The notes: a model not told the origin generated them from the letters alone. A DNA stretch of 64,000 nt from Komagataeibacter melaceti (GCF_003403295.1 NZ_QUWV01000020.1:1-64000), one strand, 5' to 3'. Counted from the first letter of the stretch, positions 8,819 to 18,260 are shown. Numbers and translations are program-made.

Positions 8819-9724
8819 TCACGCGCCGCGGATCAGCGTTCCGGGGCCAGCTTCGGTGAACAGTTCGAGCAGGCAGGAATGCTGCACCCGGCCATCAAGG
8901 ATGACGGCGGCCTTGGCGCCCGCGCGCACGGCCTCGAGGCAGGTCTCGACCTTCGGGATCATGCCGCCGGAAATCATGCCACTGGCAATGCCACGGCGCG
9001 CGTCTTCCGCCGTCAGTTCCGGGATCAGCTTACCCTCACCATCCAGCACGCCGGGCACGTCCGTCAGCATGAGCAGGCGGCTGGCGTTGATCGCCCCCGC
9101 AATCGCGCCCGCTGCCGTATCGGCATTGATGTTGTAGGTCTCGCCCTGTTCACCCACGCCGATGGGCGCGATGACGGGGATCAGGCCCGAGCCGGACAGC
9201 GCATAGATCACGCGCGGGTCGATGCGGGTCGGTTCACCCACAAAACCCAGATCCAGCAGGCGATCGGTCTCGACACCGCCCTCACGCGCGCGGCGCTGGA
9301 GCCTGCGGGCGGAAATCAGGCCGCCATCAAGGCCGGAAATGCCCACCGCCAGCGCACCGGCGCGGTTAATCAGGCCCGCCACCTGCTTGTTCACCTTGCC
9401 ACCCAGCACCATCTCGATCACGTCGATCATGGCGGCATCGGTCACGCGCAGGCCGTCGATGAAGGTGGATTCGATCTGCAGGCGCTTGAGCATGGCGCTG
9501 ATCTGCGGGCCGCCGCCATGAACCACCACGGGGTTGACGCCAACCTGCTTGAGCAGCGCGATGTCATGGCCAAACGCGGTGGAAAGCGAGGTATCGACCA
9601 TCGCGCTGCCACCATATTTCACGACCACCGTATCACCCGCATAGCGGCGCAGATACGGCAGCGCCCTGGCCAGAACCTCGGCCCGTACCTGTGCTTCCCG
9701 GTCGCCCGGTCCTGTTCCTGTCAT
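8819..9724 (-). CDS. argB: Acetylglutamate kinase
   Basis: Second step of arginine synthesis: phosphorylates N-acetyl-L-glutamate. The 301-aa amino-acid kinase shows VVKYGGSAM near residue 36, the substrate loop [11 protein letters not shown], and [12 protein letters not shown] near the C-terminus. The ATG at 9724 has AAGGGA 8 nt before it. A longer in-frame start would add an atypical 17-residue extension. It lies downstream of engB and upstream of dapD-dapE, grouping arginine and lysine genes. Confidence 0.97.
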   Translation of the reverse strand: MTGTGPGDREAQVRAEVLARALPYLRRYAGDTVVVKYGGSAMVDTSLSTAFGHDIALLKQVGVNPVVVHGGGPQISAMLKRLQIESTFIDGLRVTDAAMIDVIEMVLGGKVNKQVAGLINRAGALAVGISGLDGGLISARRLQRRAREGGVETDRLLDLGFVGEPTRIDPRVIYALSGSGLIPVIAPIGVGEQGETYNINADTAAGAIAGAINASRLLMLTDVPGVLDGEGKLIPELTAEDARRGIASGMISGGMIPKVETCLEAVRAGAKAAVILDGRVQHSCLLELFTEAGPGTLIRGA

Positions 9725-9792
9725 CCGAACGGTCCCTTCGCTCCTGACTGCTGAATATCCATGCCTGCCGACCACGCCACCATGGGCCGGAA

Positions 9793-10470
9793 CTACATTC
9801 CCGCCCGCGCCGGGTTGGCCAGGCGGGCCAGTTCCGCTCGCAGCACCTCTATCCCCATGCCGGTCTGGCTGCTGGTGGCCAGTACCTCAGGGAAGGCGGC
9901 GGCATGCGTGGCCACGACCTCGCTGACCGCACGCAGCTTGGCCGCAAGCGCATTGGGCTTTGGCACGTCACATTTGGTCAGCACCACCTGAAACGTCACG
10001 GCGGCGCGGTCCAGCAGCTTCATGATTTCCCCATCCGACTCCTTGAGCTCCACCCGGCTGTCCAGCAGCAGCACGACGCGGCGCAGCGTGGGCCTGCCGC
10101 GCAGGTAGGAGAACATCATCCCCTGCCAGTCATCCTTGACGTCCTTGGCCGCCTTAGCGAATCCGTAGCCCGGCATGTCCACCAGCGTCAGGCGGTCGGC
10201 CAGCTCAAAGAAATTGAGCTGCTTGGTCCGCCCCGGCTGCGAGGACGCACGCGCCAGCGCCCGCCGCCCGGTCAGGGCGTTGATCAGGCTGGACTTGCCC
10301 ACGTTGGAGCGGCCCGCGAACGCGATCTCGGGCAGGAGCGGGTCAGGAAGCTGGCCCAGCTTCTGCGCGCCGAAGACGAAATTGAACTCGCCCGAAAACA
10401 GCACGCGCCCGATTTCCCGGTCGCGTTCCTGTTCTTCCGGCGTCGGTGTGGGGGAAGTGAAATCCACCAT
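9793..10470 (-). CDS. engB: Ribosome biogenesis GTPase EngB (YihA/YsxC)
   Basis: TRAFAC-class GTPase needed for 50S subunit maturation. The 225-aa product has G1 GRSNVGKSS (53-61), the G3 segment DMPGYGFA, G4 TKCD and a C-terminal SSQTG (G5). The ATG at 10470 is supported by AGGGA 6 nt upstream; a longer frame would run back into yidC. It is 14 bp downstream of yidC in the rpmH-rnpA-yidD-yidC-engB series conserved in many Alphaproteobacteria. Confidence 0.96.
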   Translation of the reverse strand: MVDFTSPTPTPEEQERDREIGRVLFSGEFNFVFGAQKLGQLPDPLLPEIAFAGRSNVGKSSLINALTGRRALARASSQPGRTKQLNFFELADRLTLVDMPGYGFAKAAKDVKDDWQGMMFSYLRGRPTLRRVVLLLDSRVELKESDGEIMKLLDRAAVTFQVVLTKCDVPKPNALAAKLRAVSEVVATHAAAFPEVLATSSQTGMGIEVLRAELARLANPARAGM

Positions 10471-10484
10471 CTTGGTCCCTGTGG

Positions 10485-12236
10485 TTATTTCTTCCCGGCC
10501 GGAAGTGCCGTCTTGCCGCCCGCGCCCCGGTTCATGCGCCGCTGGATGACCGTCTGCTGCGCCATGGTGAGCAGGTTGTTCCAGCAATAGTAGATCACCA
10601 GGCCCGAGGGCTGCCGCGCCATGAAGAAGGTGAAGATGATCGGCATGAACTGGAACATCTTCTGCTGCGCCGGGTCAGCCGCCGGGGCGGGGTTGAGACG
10701 CTGCTGGGCAAACATGGTCAGCCCGAACGCGATGGGCCACAGGCCAAGCTGGAGCATGGGCGAGATGACCGACGGGTCCCAAGGGATCAGCCCGAACAGG
10801 GTGAACAGGTTTGTCGGGTCAAATGCCGAAAGATCGTGAATCCAGCCAAAGAAGGGCGCATGGCGCATCTCGATCGTGACGTACAGGTCCTTATAGAGGC
10901 ACCAGAACACCGGGATCTGCAGCAGCATGGGCAGGCAGCCGCTGGCGGGGTTGACACCTTCCTGCTTGTACAGCCCGATCATCTGCTGGTTGAGCGCCAT
11001 CTGGTCATCCTTGTAGCGCTCACGCAGGGCTTTGATCTTGGGCTGGAGCTGGCGCATCTTGCCCATGGAGTGGAACTGCTTGGTCGCCAGCGGGAAGAAC
11101 AGCGCCTTGACCAGCAGGGTGAACGCCATGAGTGCGAGGCCAAAGTTGCCCAGCATGGTGTTCAGCCAGTCCAGCACGGTAAAGATCGGACGCGTCAGGA
11201 ACGCGAACCAGCCGAAATCCACCGCTTTCCAGAAATCGGGGATATGCAGGCTGGACTCGTATTTTTCCAGCAGCGGCACTTCCTTCGCACCGGCAAAGAC
11301 ATGGCTGGCGGTAGCCGCCTCGCCACCCGCCGCGACCACCAGCGGCGCGCGGGCGGTAAAGCCCACCTCATACGTGCCCTTGTCGCCCCCGGCGGACTGG
11401 TAGGCATAGTTACCCGCCACGTCGCTATCCTGCTGCGGGACCACGGCGGTCAGCCAGTACTTGTCGGTAATGCCGGCCCAGCCGCCCTGGCCCGACTTGC
11501 TCCACGCGATGTTGCCCGGCGGCACGGCACCCTTGCGCAGGGACTTGTACGAGCTTTCGTCCAGCCTGCGGTCAATGACCGAGATCGGCCCCTCATGCAC
11601 AAGGTAGCCACCCGTCTCGACCGGCGTGTAGCCGCGCTCCACGCGTGAGAACGGGTAGAGGGAAACAGCCTCGCCACCGTGGTTGATCACCTTCTGCGTC
11701 ACCGAGAACATGTAGTCGTGGTCGATGGCGACAGTAATCTGGAACACCTGGCCCTGCCCGTTATCCCAGCTCAGGGTCACGGGCTGCGCCTGTGTCAGCG
11801 TGTCATGGTCGGCGGTCCACAGGGTGTTGGAGTCCGGCACGCGCACCTGCGCGCCGCTGACATTGGCCCAGCCGACCTCGACGAGGTTGGGCTGGTCCTT
11901 GCCGCGCGGCTCCAGCACGCGCACCAGCGGGCTGCCGTCCTTTACGGTCTCGTGATAGTTCTTGAGCACGAGGTCATCGAGACGCGCGCCACGCAGGTCG
12001 AGCGAGCCATGCACCCGGTCGGCGTCGATCGCGACGCGCGGGTCGGACCGGCCGTCATCCGCCACGGCGGCTGGAGTCGGGGCCGCACCGGCATCCGCCA
12101 CGGGCGGCAGGGCGGGCGCGCCTGCGGGGGCCTGCTGTTCCACCGTCTTATGGTTCTGCTGAGGCAGGAAATACTCAAAACCAACCAGCACCACGGCAGA
12201 CAGTAATGTTGCCACCATAAAACGCTTGATATCCAT
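10485..12236 (-). CDS. yidC: Membrane protein insertase YidC
   Basis: Inserts proteins into the inner membrane, alone or with Sec. The 583-aa Gram-negative form has an N-terminal anchor (MVATLLSAVVLVGFEYFL), a large periplasmic beta-domain (about 60-345) and the conserved insertase core from about 365 (ALMAFTLLVKALFFPLATKQ, GCLPMLLQIPVFWCLYK, MPIIFTFFMARQPSGLVIYY). The C-terminus is basic, suited to ribosome contact. Its start overlaps the yidD stop by one base (TGATG). Confidence 0.98.
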   Translation of the reverse strand: MDIKRFMVATLLSAVVLVGFEYFLPQQNHKTVEQQAPAGAPALPPVADAGAAPTPAAVADDGRSDPRVAIDADRVHGSLDLRGARLDDLVLKNYHETVKDGSPLVRVLEPRGKDQPNLVEVGWANVSGAQVRVPDSNTLWTADHDTLTQAQPVTLSWDNGQGQVFQITVAIDHDYMFSVTQKVINHGGEAVSLYPFSRVERGYTPVETGGYLVHEGPISVIDRRLDESSYKSLRKGAVPPGNIAWSKSGQGGWAGITDKYWLTAVVPQQDSDVAGNYAYQSAGGDKGTYEVGFTARAPLVVAAGGEAATASHVFAGAKEVPLLEKYESSLHIPDFWKAVDFGWFAFLTRPIFTVLDWLNTMLGNFGLALMAFTLLVKALFFPLATKQFHSMGKMRQLQPKIKALRERYKDDQMALNQQMIGLYKQEGVNPASGCLPMLLQIPVFWCLYKDLYVTIEMRHAPFFGWIHDLSAFDPTNLFTLFGLIPWDPSVISPMLQLGLWPIAFGLTMFAQQRLNPAPAADPAQQKMFQFMPIIFTFFMARQPSGLVIYYCWNNLLTMAQQTVIQRRMNRGAGGKTALPAGKK

Positions 12237-12532
12237 CAGCGACCCGCCAGACTTTTACTGTTTTTTATGGAGTCATGCATGCCACATCCACAGGCCGTGC
12301 CGGGAACGGGGTCATGACCACCCGCATTCCACGGGTTGCAGCGCAGGATGCGCCACCCGGCCAGCACACTGCCCCGCATCGCCCCATGTTGGGCAATGGC
12401 GTCGCGTGCGTAATGACTGCATGAAGGAACGAAACGGCAATGCGCGCCCCACACGGGGCGGATTACCAGTTGGTACGCGCGGATGAGCGCGCGCAACATT
12501 CGGGCGGCCAGACCTGGGGAAGACGTAATCAC
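12236..12532 (-). CDS. yidD: Membrane protein insertion efficiency factor YidD
   Basis: Small membrane-associated protein that assists YidC. The 98-aa product contains the hallmark HCRFVPSCSHYA with two cysteines, then ILRCNPWNAGGHDPVP. A GTG start at 12532 overlaps the rnpA stop as GTGA, and the stop overlaps the yidC ATG. It is therefore coupled on both sides. Longer in-frame starts would lie inside rnpA and are not needed. Confidence 0.93.
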   Translation of the reverse strand: MITSSPGLAARMLRALIRAYQLVIRPVWGAHCRFVPSCSHYARDAIAQHGAMRGSVLAGWRILRCNPWNAGGHDPVPGTACGCGMHDSIKNSKSLAGR

Positions 12533-12909
12533 GATTCTTCCTTTACTCCGGCCTTGCGCAGGGCCTTGCGATAATCGCCCATAAGGGCATCGAATCGCCG
12601 CCCGCATGTGCCGGACCGGCCAATGACCACGATATCAACGCCCGCAAGCGCCGTTTCGCGGCCGACCAGCCTTACAACTTCCCGCAGGCGTCGCCGCGCA
12701 CGATTGCGCACGACGGAGTTGCCCACTTTTTTGGTAACGGTAAAACCGTACCGGGCAGCTTCCGTGTCACCGCGTTCAAGCGCCTGTAGCACCAGTCCCG
12801 GCACGGGAGCCTTGCGGCCTTTTGCCGCAACCCGCAGGAACTCGGCACGTTTTTTAAGACGCGTGGACTTTTCGGCCACTTTAAGCCGCCCCTTTGTAGA
12901 GACATTCAT
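12529..12909 (-). CDS. rnpA: Ribonuclease P protein component
   Basis: Protein subunit of RNase P, which matures tRNA 5' ends. The 126-aa product has KRAEFLRVAAKG, RYGFTVTKKVGNSVVRNR and the basic RNR motif RARRRLREVVR typical of RnpA. The ATG at 12909 is assigned; an in-frame GTG at 12921 is an alternative. Neither has a clear Shine-Dalgarno, and a perfect hairpin ends one base before the ATG. It follows rpmH by 45 bp. Confidence 0.95.
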   Translation of the reverse strand: MNVSTKGRLKVAEKSTRLKKRAEFLRVAAKGRKAPVPGLVLQALERGDTEAARYGFTVTKKVGNSVVRNRARRRLREVVRLVGRETALAGVDIVVIGRSGTCGRRFDALMGDYRKALRKAGVKEES

Positions 12910-12910
12910 G

Positions 12911-12936
12911 GTTCCGGGCACAAAGGCACCCGGAAC
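12911..12936 (-). promoter_or_regulatory. Stem-loop at the rnpA translation start
   Basis: GTTCCGGG (12911-12918) and CCCGGAAC (12929-12936) form a perfect 8-bp stem with a 10-nt loop in the rpmH-rnpA spacer, ending one base before the rnpA ATG. The alternative GTG start would lie in the loop. It has no T-run, so control of rnpA translation or RNA processing is more likely than termination. That role is inferred. Confidence 0.5.
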
Positions 12937-12954
12937 GTACAGACGTCACCTGCC

Positions 12955-13089
12955 TCAGGCAGAAAGACGCTTGCGGCCCTTGCTGCGACGGTTTGCAACA
13001 ACTTTGCGGCCACCAACGGTTTCCATACGCGAACGGAAGCCGTGGCGACGCTTGCGGACCAGCTTCGAGGGTTGATACGTGCGCTTCAC
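12955..13089 (-). CDS. rpmH: 50S ribosomal protein L34
   Basis: Short, very basic 44-aa ribosomal protein, read as (M)[17 protein letters not shown] through [10 protein letters not shown], matching L34 end to end. The start is GTG (13087-13089) with GGGAG 8 nt upstream. It heads the rpmH-rnpA-yidD-yidC-engB cluster on the minus strand. dnaA, often its divergent neighbour, is not adjacent. Confidence 0.97.
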   Translation of the reverse strand: MKRTYQPSKLVRKRRHGFRSRMETVGGRKVVANRRSKGRKRLSA

Positions 13090-13104
13090 AACGGCACTCC
13101 CAGA

Positions 13105-13134
13105 TTGACAATGACAGACAGGTTACGGAATAAA
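13105..13134 (+). promoter_or_regulatory. Candidate promoter for the small plus-strand gene at 13241
   Basis: TTGACA (13105-13110) and AATAAA (13129-13134) are separated by 18 nt, about 100 nt upstream of the small plus-strand gene. The -35 is perfect and the -10 matches four of six positions. Confidence 0.35.
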
Positions 13135-13240
13135 TTCCACAGGCCCCGTATGACACGGAAGGCCCGAGCGGCGCCTTATACTGCCGCTTTCCGGCAACGT
13201 CAATGCTGCCGGTCCTTTCTGCCCGAACCGGATGGATTTC

Positions 13241-13468
13241 ATGACCACTCCCGCCCATGACCCCGCCCCCGCCATGGATGACGCGCTGCGGCGGCATATC
13301 CATGACATCCGGGGCCATCTCTCACCCGCCATGCTGCAGGCGGATGTGCTGGCGCTCAGTCAGGACGCGGCCACCCGCAAGGCCGCACAGGCCATTCTGG
13401 ACGCGCTGGACGCCGCCACGCGCGACCTTGCGGCCATGCGCCGCCTGCTGGGCACGGGCCGGCCGTAA
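13241..13468 (+). CDS. Small histidine-kinase dimerisation-like protein
   Basis: A 75-aa protein with no catalytic domain. Its core DALRRHIHDIRGHLSPAMLQA followed by a second amphipathic helix (TRKAAQAILDALDAATRDL) looks like the two-helix DHp unit of sensor kinases, with a His-Asp-Ile-Arg box. Both ATG codons 13232 and 13241 are possible; 13241 is chosen because GGATGGA precedes it. It stands alone, divergent from rpmH and convergent with gloA. A phosphotransfer or kinase-inhibitor role is inference only. Confidence 0.65.
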   Translation: MTTPAHDPAPAMDDALRRHIHDIRGHLSPAMLQADVLALSQDAATRKAAQAILDALDAATRDLAAMRRLLGTGRP

Positions 13469-13487
13469 CAGCCAGCCCCCTGAAACC

Positions 13488-13877
13488 TCAGCGCTTTTCG
13501 ATCAGTTCGATCTTGTAGCCGTCCGGGTCTTCCACAAAGGCGATGACGGTGGTGCCGAACTTGACCGGCCCCGCCTCACGCGTGACCTTTCCGCCACCCG
13601 CACGCACCTTTTCCACCATGGCGGCGACATCGGGCACGCCCACCGCAAAATGGCCGAATCCGGTGCCAACGTCATAGCCATCATCCTGACCCCAGTTATA
13701 GGTCAGTTCGATTTCGGCCTGCCCGGCCTCGTTATCGCTATAGCCGATGAAAGCGAGGGTGTACTTGCCTTCCGGCACTTCCTTGCGGCGCAGTTCATGC
13801 ATGCCCAGCAGGCGATAGAAGGCCAGGCTCGCATCAAGGTTGCGCACGCGCACCATGGTATGCAGGTAGGTTCCCAT
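13488..13877 (-). CDS. gloA: Lactoylglutathione lyase (glyoxalase I)
   Basis: Converts the methylglyoxal-glutathione hemithioacetal to S-lactoylglutathione. The 129-aa vicinal-oxygen-chelate fold has two beta-alpha-beta-beta-beta modules: [16 protein letters not shown] with the metal Glu in AEIELTYN, and [10 protein letters not shown] with [19 protein letters not shown] precedes the ATG at 13877. It is the last gene of the long minus-strand run, 20 bp after lpxI. Confidence 0.95.
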   Translation of the reverse strand: MGTYLHTMVRVRNLDASLAFYRLLGMHELRRKEVPEGKYTLAFIGYSDNEAGQAEIELTYNWGQDDGYDVGTGFGHFAVGVPDVAAMVEKVRAGGGKVTREAGPVKFGTTVIAFVEDPDGYKIELIEKR

Positions 13878-13897
13878 TCTTACGTTCTCCCTTCGGG

Positions 13898-14761
13898 TTA
13901 TTTTTCGTTCCCGCTATTGATGCCCATCAGGAACAGGCCCGCCTCATCCGCCATGTCGATGCACGCGGCAGGGTCGGTAATGAGCGTGGCCCCGGCCTCA
14001 AGGGCGATGCCACGCAGCCCCGCCGCCATGGCGCCCGCAAGGGTGCGTGGCCCGATTGTCGGCAGATCGGCACGCCGTTCCTGACCCGGCTTGGCCATCT
14101 TGACCAGAACACCACCGGGACGGTCAGGTTGCCGCAGGGCCGCGACACGTTCAAGCATCCGGTCCGTGCCTTCCAGCGCCTCGACCGCCAGCACGAGTCC
14201 CCCCTGCACCACGCAGCCCTGGCCGATATCCAGCGCGCCAAGCTGGCGGACGACCTTCCGGCCAAGGTCAATATCCGCGCGGGCGGCATCATCGGGTGCC
14301 ATCCGCCCCATCACCCCATGCCGCGCAACGGAGCCTGCCAGATATTCATGCGCGCCACGAATGGTGAACCCTTCCTCGCCCAGCACGCGCACGATCGCGC
14401 CCAGCAGGCCGTCATCACCCGCAAACAGCGCCTTGCCGATACGCGCGAGAATCCGCGCACCCGTCGCATCAGGCCGCAGGTTGAGAAAGGAGGGACGCCG
14501 CACCGGGCCGATCAGCACAAGGTCACGGCATCCGTGCTCGTGCAGCGCGGACAGGATTTCACCCGCCGCAGCCAGCCGGATCATACGATGGGGCCAGGGG
14601 CCGATCACATCGGGCTCGGCAAAACCTTCAAACCCGACAATGAAAACGCGCCCACCCGCCTGCGCCACCGCGCGGGCGACCTGACCGGGCAGCGGGCCGC
14701 CGCCGGCCAGAATGCCCACACAGGGCGTATCGGGGCGAGACAGCGCCGGTTCAGGCGCCAT
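13898..14761 (-). CDS. lpxI: UDP-2,3-diacylglucosamine pyrophosphatase LpxI
   Basis: Hydrolyses UDP-2,3-diacylglucosamine to lipid X; it is the alphaproteobacterial replacement for LpxH. The 287-aa product has the Gly-rich start [15 protein letters not shown], the central [11 protein letters not shown] and a C-terminal domain with [17 protein letters not shown] and LPTIGPRTL. It starts at ATG 14761 (a GTG abuts it at 14764), overlapping the end of lpxA. lpxB, often next, is not downstream; gloA is. Confidence 0.95.
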   Translation of the reverse strand: MAPEPALSRPDTPCVGILAGGGPLPGQVARAVAQAGGRVFIVGFEGFAEPDVIGPWPHRMIRLAAAGEILSALHEHGCRDLVLIGPVRRPSFLNLRPDATGARILARIGKALFAGDDGLLGAIVRVLGEEGFTIRGAHEYLAGSVARHGVMGRMAPDDAARADIDLGRKVVRQLGALDIGQGCVVQGGLVLAVEALEGTDRMLERVAALRQPDRPGGVLVKMAKPGQERRADLPTIGPRTLAGAMAAGLRGIALEAGATLITDPAACIDMADEAGLFLMGINSGNEK

Positions 14762-15602
14762 CACTCTCGATCATGTCCCCGCTCTGGACACGCACAAGGC
14801 CGCGATGGCTGGGGGCTGCGATAAAATCAAGGATTTCAACCACGCGCGCATCATCGGCATAGGCCTTGCGCACATGCTCCAGACGGTCCTGAAACACTGC
14901 CCCGGTGGCGTGGGCCACCTTGGGATACAGCGCACGGAAGGCCTGGCGCATCCGCCGTATCTCATCAGGCATGACGCCGTTGCGGCGCAGCCAGATCCAG
15001 TGCAGCCCAACCAGACGCGCGCGGTTGCCCAGCACGCTGCCATAGGGGATGACATCGGCCTCGACCCCACACACGCCGCCCACCAGCGCCGCATGGCCAA
15101 TACGCACGAACTGGTGCAGCGCCGCCGCCCCCATGATGCGCGCATCGTCACCAATCACCACATGGCCGCCCATGACCACGTTGTTCACGATAATCACGCC
15201 CCGACCCAGTGTGCAGTCATGCGCCACGTGGGAGTTGGCCATGATCAGGCAGTCCTCCCCGATGCGGGTCATGCCCGTGCCGGTGGCCGTGCCGCGATGG
15301 ATGGTCACGTTCTCACGTATGGTGGTGCGCGCGCCGATGTTGCAGCCGGTCGGCTCGCCCCTGTATTTCAGGTCCTGTGGGGCCATGCCCACGCTGGTGA
15401 AGGGGTAGCAGACAACGCCCTCGCCCAATGTGGTGTGACCGTCGACGACCACATGCGAGATCAGTTCGACATTATCCCCGATCACGACATCCGGCCCGAC
15501 CGTGCACCACGGCCCGATCCGGACCCCGCTGCCAATCCGGGCATGGCTGGATACGATGGATGACGGATGGATTTCAGGCGACTTCCCACGCCGTTCATCC
15601 AT
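14751..15602 (-). CDS. lpxA: UDP-N-acetylglucosamine O-acyltransferase LpxA
   Basis: First step of lipid A synthesis: transfers a 3-hydroxyacyl chain from ACP to UDP-GlcNAc. The 283-aa product has left-handed beta-helix hexapeptides from residue 10 to about 190. The catalytic His is in NSHVAHDC, and the family block VGLHWIWLRRNG precedes the helical C-terminus. No good Shine-Dalgarno is seen before ATG 15602. It is part of skp-lpxD-fabZ-lpxA-lpxI. Confidence 0.97.
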   Translation of the reverse strand: MDERRGKSPEIHPSSIVSSHARIGSGVRIGPWCTVGPDVVIGDNVELISHVVVDGHTTLGEGVVCYPFTSVGMAPQDLKYRGEPTGCNIGARTTIRENVTIHRGTATGTGMTRIGEDCLIMANSHVAHDCTLGRGVIIVNNVVMGGHVVIGDDARIMGAAALHQFVRIGHAALVGGVCGVEADVIPYGSVLGNRARLVGLHWIWLRRNGVMPDEIRRMRQAFRALYPKVAHATGAVFQDRLEHVRKAYADDARVVEILDFIAAPSHRGLVRVQSGDMIESDGA

Positions 15603-15737
15603 CTGGGTACCGTTAGGTGAACTTCCTGCCAGAATAGCCTCCCTCGCCGCAGGTAACCATGGGTTACAGACCCAAAGGCCGCCACCCGTCCCCTCCCCCC
15701 TGGGGCAGGACGATGGTCGCGGCCATTTCGTGCAGGA

Positions 15738-16232
15738 TTAGCCCATGATCATGGCGCTGAACGTCGCCTCGGCAACGGAGACGCCATCAACCCGCGCCAC
15801 ACCCTTGAACTTCCACACATTGGCGCGGCTGCGTTCTTTCTCGACATGAATGCGCAGCTGGTCGCCCGGGCCGACAGGGCGGCGGAATTTCGCGCCGTCT
15901 ATCGTCATGAAATAGACCAGCTTGCCTTCAAACGCCTGTCCAAGCGTCAGCACCACCAGGGTTGCCGCCGTCTGGGCCATGGCCTCGATGATCAGCACGC
16001 CCGGCATGACAGGGCGCGCCGGGAAGTGCCCCTGGAAATGCGGTTCATTCACCGTGACATTCTTGATGCCGACCGCTGACTGCCCCAGCACGATATCAAC
16101 CATGCGATCAATCAGCAGGAACGGATAGCGATGGGGAATCGCTTCCATGATCCGCATGATGTCAATCGATTCCAGGACCGCAGGTATTGCGTCCGCGGGC
16201 AATGCCTCTACTTCTTTATCCACGTCGTCCAA
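15738..16232 (-). CDS. fabZ: 3-hydroxyacyl-ACP dehydratase FabZ
   Basis: Dehydrates 3-hydroxyacyl-ACP in fatty acid elongation, competing with LpxA and LpxD for the same acyl-ACPs. The hot-dog fold enzyme has [11 protein letters not shown], the catalytic His in [13 protein letters not shown] and the Glu in LIIEAMAQT. The 164-aa form starts at TTG (16232); a GTG at 16223 and a shorter ATG are alternatives, so the start is uncertain. Confidence 0.95.
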   Translation of the reverse strand: MDDVDKEVEALPADAIPAVLESIDIMRIMEAIPHRYPFLLIDRMVDIVLGQSAVGIKNVTVNEPHFQGHFPARPVMPGVLIIEAMAQTAATLVVLTLGQAFEGKLVYFMTIDGAKFRRPVGPGDQLRIHVEKERSRANVWKFKGVARVDGVSVAEATFSAMIMG

Positions 16233-16315
16233 CCACTTGTTCGGTCAGGAGGGAAGCCTGCCACCAGACGGAACAGGCGCCTCCTACCGGTTGAATATCT
16301 GACAGCGACAGGCAA

Positions 16316-17401
16316 TCAGGCTTTGTCGGCCTTTTCGCTACCTCCATCCTGCGTCGTTTTTTTGGCCATCCGACGCAGAAACGCCACATTCCGGAAAAAC
16401 TCCCGAAATGGCATGGCCGGGCTGCCGATCACATCGGCCCCGGCCTCCACATCGGACATGACACCACATTGCGCCCCGATCCGGGCCTTGGCACCGATCT
16501 TGATATGTCCGATAAGCCCGGCCTGCGCCGCGACCGTCACGAAGTCACCCAGTTCGGTCGAACCGGAAATACCAGCCTGGGACACCACGATACAACAGCG
16601 TCCCAGCCGCGCATTATGGCCAATCTGCACCAGATTGTCGAGGCGCGAGCCAGCGCCGATCACGGTATCACGGATCGAGCCGCGATCCACGGTGGAATTG
16701 GCCCCGATCTCGACCCCGTCCTCCAGAATGACACGGCCAAGCTGCGGCACGCTCTCGAAGCCTTCCGGCGTTACCGCAAAGCCGAACCCGTCCTGCCCGA
16801 TCCGCGCACCGGGCAGCAGCGTCACGCGCTCGCCCAGCAGGGCATGGGAAATGGCCACATGCGCGCCGATACGGCAGCGTGCCCCAATTTCCACGCCCGC
16901 GCCAATGGTGACATGCGCGCCAATATCCACGCCCGCGCCAACACGCACCCGGTCACCCAGCACGGCAAAGGGACCGATGGCGGCGGTCGGGTCAACATCA
17001 CACCCTTCCCCCAGCACCGCCGTGGGGTGAATGCCCGGCTGGACCGGCGGCGGCGGGTAGAACAGGGAAGCCACGCGCGCCCAGGCCTGATACGGCGCGC
17101 GGGAGACGAGAACCGCCGCATGGGCGGGCACCTTGTCGGCAAAGGCGGGGGCGACGATCACCGCCCCGGCCCCCGTCCCCTCCAGCAGGGGGAGATAGCG
17201 CCGGTTATCAAGAAAGCTGACCTGATCGCGCGTGGCGGACTGAAGCGGCGCGATGCCCGTGAACTGGCGGCCCACACCCGCGCCATCAGCCGCGGGCCGC
17301 AGCTCGGCCCCGCTGCACTGCGCCAGCGCCTCCAGCCCGAAAGGCCCGTGCGTTACGAAAAAACGCGAATCACCCGGTACGTTATCCGGCGTCACTGTCA
17401 T
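16316..17401 (-). CDS. lpxD: UDP-3-O-acylglucosamine N-acyltransferase LpxD
   Basis: Third step of lipid A synthesis, adding the N-linked 3-hydroxyacyl chain. The 361-aa product has an N-terminal uridine-binding domain (about 10-110), then a beta-helix (VGAGVDIGAHVTIGAG and following repeats), the catalytic His in LVQIGHNARLG, and a helical C-terminus. ATG 17401 is supported by AAGG 8 nt upstream; a longer frame would enter skp. It lies 10 bp after skp. Confidence 0.97.
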   Translation of the reverse strand: MTVTPDNVPGDSRFFVTHGPFGLEALAQCSGAELRPAADGAGVGRQFTGIAPLQSATRDQVSFLDNRRYLPLLEGTGAGAVIVAPAFADKVPAHAAVLVSRAPYQAWARVASLFYPPPPVQPGIHPTAVLGEGCDVDPTAAIGPFAVLGDRVRVGAGVDIGAHVTIGAGVEIGARCRIGAHVAISHALLGERVTLLPGARIGQDGFGFAVTPEGFESVPQLGRVILEDGVEIGANSTVDRGSIRDTVIGAGSRLDNLVQIGHNARLGRCCIVVSQAGISGSTELGDFVTVAAQAGLIGHIKIGAKARIGAQCGVMSDVEAGADVIGSPAMPFREFFRNVAFLRRMAKKTTQDGGSEKADKA

Positions 17402-17411
17402 CAAACAGACC

Positions 17412-18260
17412 TTAATGCTTGGCAGGCGCGGCCGGGGCGGGCGTGTTGGCGTCCGCCGTGGTGGGCATGGTGCCCGATTTGGCCAGTACCTCGGGGTCCA
17501 CGTCGGCAGCCGGGATGAAGACCGTGGGCAGCACCGCATTCAGCTCGCTGGCCACCTGCTGCGTGATGTCGAGGCTTTCCTGGCTCAGGGCGACCTGTTC
17601 ACGATGCAGCACAAGGTTCATGCCACGGCTGGCCGCGACCTGCCGGATGATCTGGACCAGTTCACGCTCGATCTGCCCCAGCGAGACCTGTGCCGCTTCC
17701 TGAATGATGCGGTTGCGGTTGCGGAAATCCTTCTGCGCCGCGATCACACGTTCCTGCAGCTTGCGCTCACTGGCCTGGATCTGGTCAGACGACATGGTGC
17801 GCGCCTGGCCCTGCAGCTTCTGCTGCTCATCACGCCAGCCGGCCTGCTCCTTCTGCGCATCATGCGCCAGATCGTCACGCCGGGCGCCAAGCACGCGCTC
17901 GGCCTGCTGGGCGGCGGAAGACAGGCGCATGACATCAGGCACGCTGATCACGCCGATGATCGGGGCCGGGGGCGGCGCACTCTTGGCCACGTCCGGCGCC
18001 TTGGGCACGGGCGGCAGGGGCAGGATCGGCGGGTTCTGCGACTGCGCTTCCTCGCTATCGGCGGCGGGTGCGGCGGGCAGCGGCACGGGGGCTGCGGCCT
18101 CATGCTGGGGAGCATGTGCGGCGGGCTGGGAGGCCTTGGGCACGAACCAGCCGGCATTCCCCCCTCCCGCGCTTTGGGCATGCGCCCCCGGCACGATCAG
18201 AGTTCCCCACCCGAGCAGAGCGGTTGCGGCAAGCAGACGGATGCCGGATTTACGCAACAT
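17412..18260 (-). CDS. OmpH/Skp family periplasmic chaperone
   Basis: Holdase that keeps outer-membrane proteins soluble on their way to BamA. The 282-aa product has a signal peptide (LLAATALLGWGTLIVPGAHAQ), a long Pro/Ala-rich linker (about 30-105, unusual for E. coli Skp), then the OmpH coiled-coil (about 108-245, rich in Gln, Glu and Arg). A low-complexity Ala/Pro tail follows. GAGGTGAT precedes ATG 18260. It is 7 bp after bamA. Confidence 0.9.
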   Translation of the reverse strand: MLRKSGIRLLAATALLGWGTLIVPGAHAQSAGGGNAGWFVPKASQPAAHAPQHEAAAPVPLPAAPAADSEEAQSQNPPILPLPPVPKAPDVAKSAPPPAPIIGVISVPDVMRLSSAAQQAERVLGARRDDLAHDAQKEQAGWRDEQQKLQGQARTMSSDQIQASERKLQERVIAAQKDFRNRNRIIQEAAQVSLGQIERELVQIIRQVAASRGMNLVLHREQVALSQESLDITQQVASELNAVLPTVFIPAADVDPEVLAKSGTMPTTADANTPAPAAPAKH

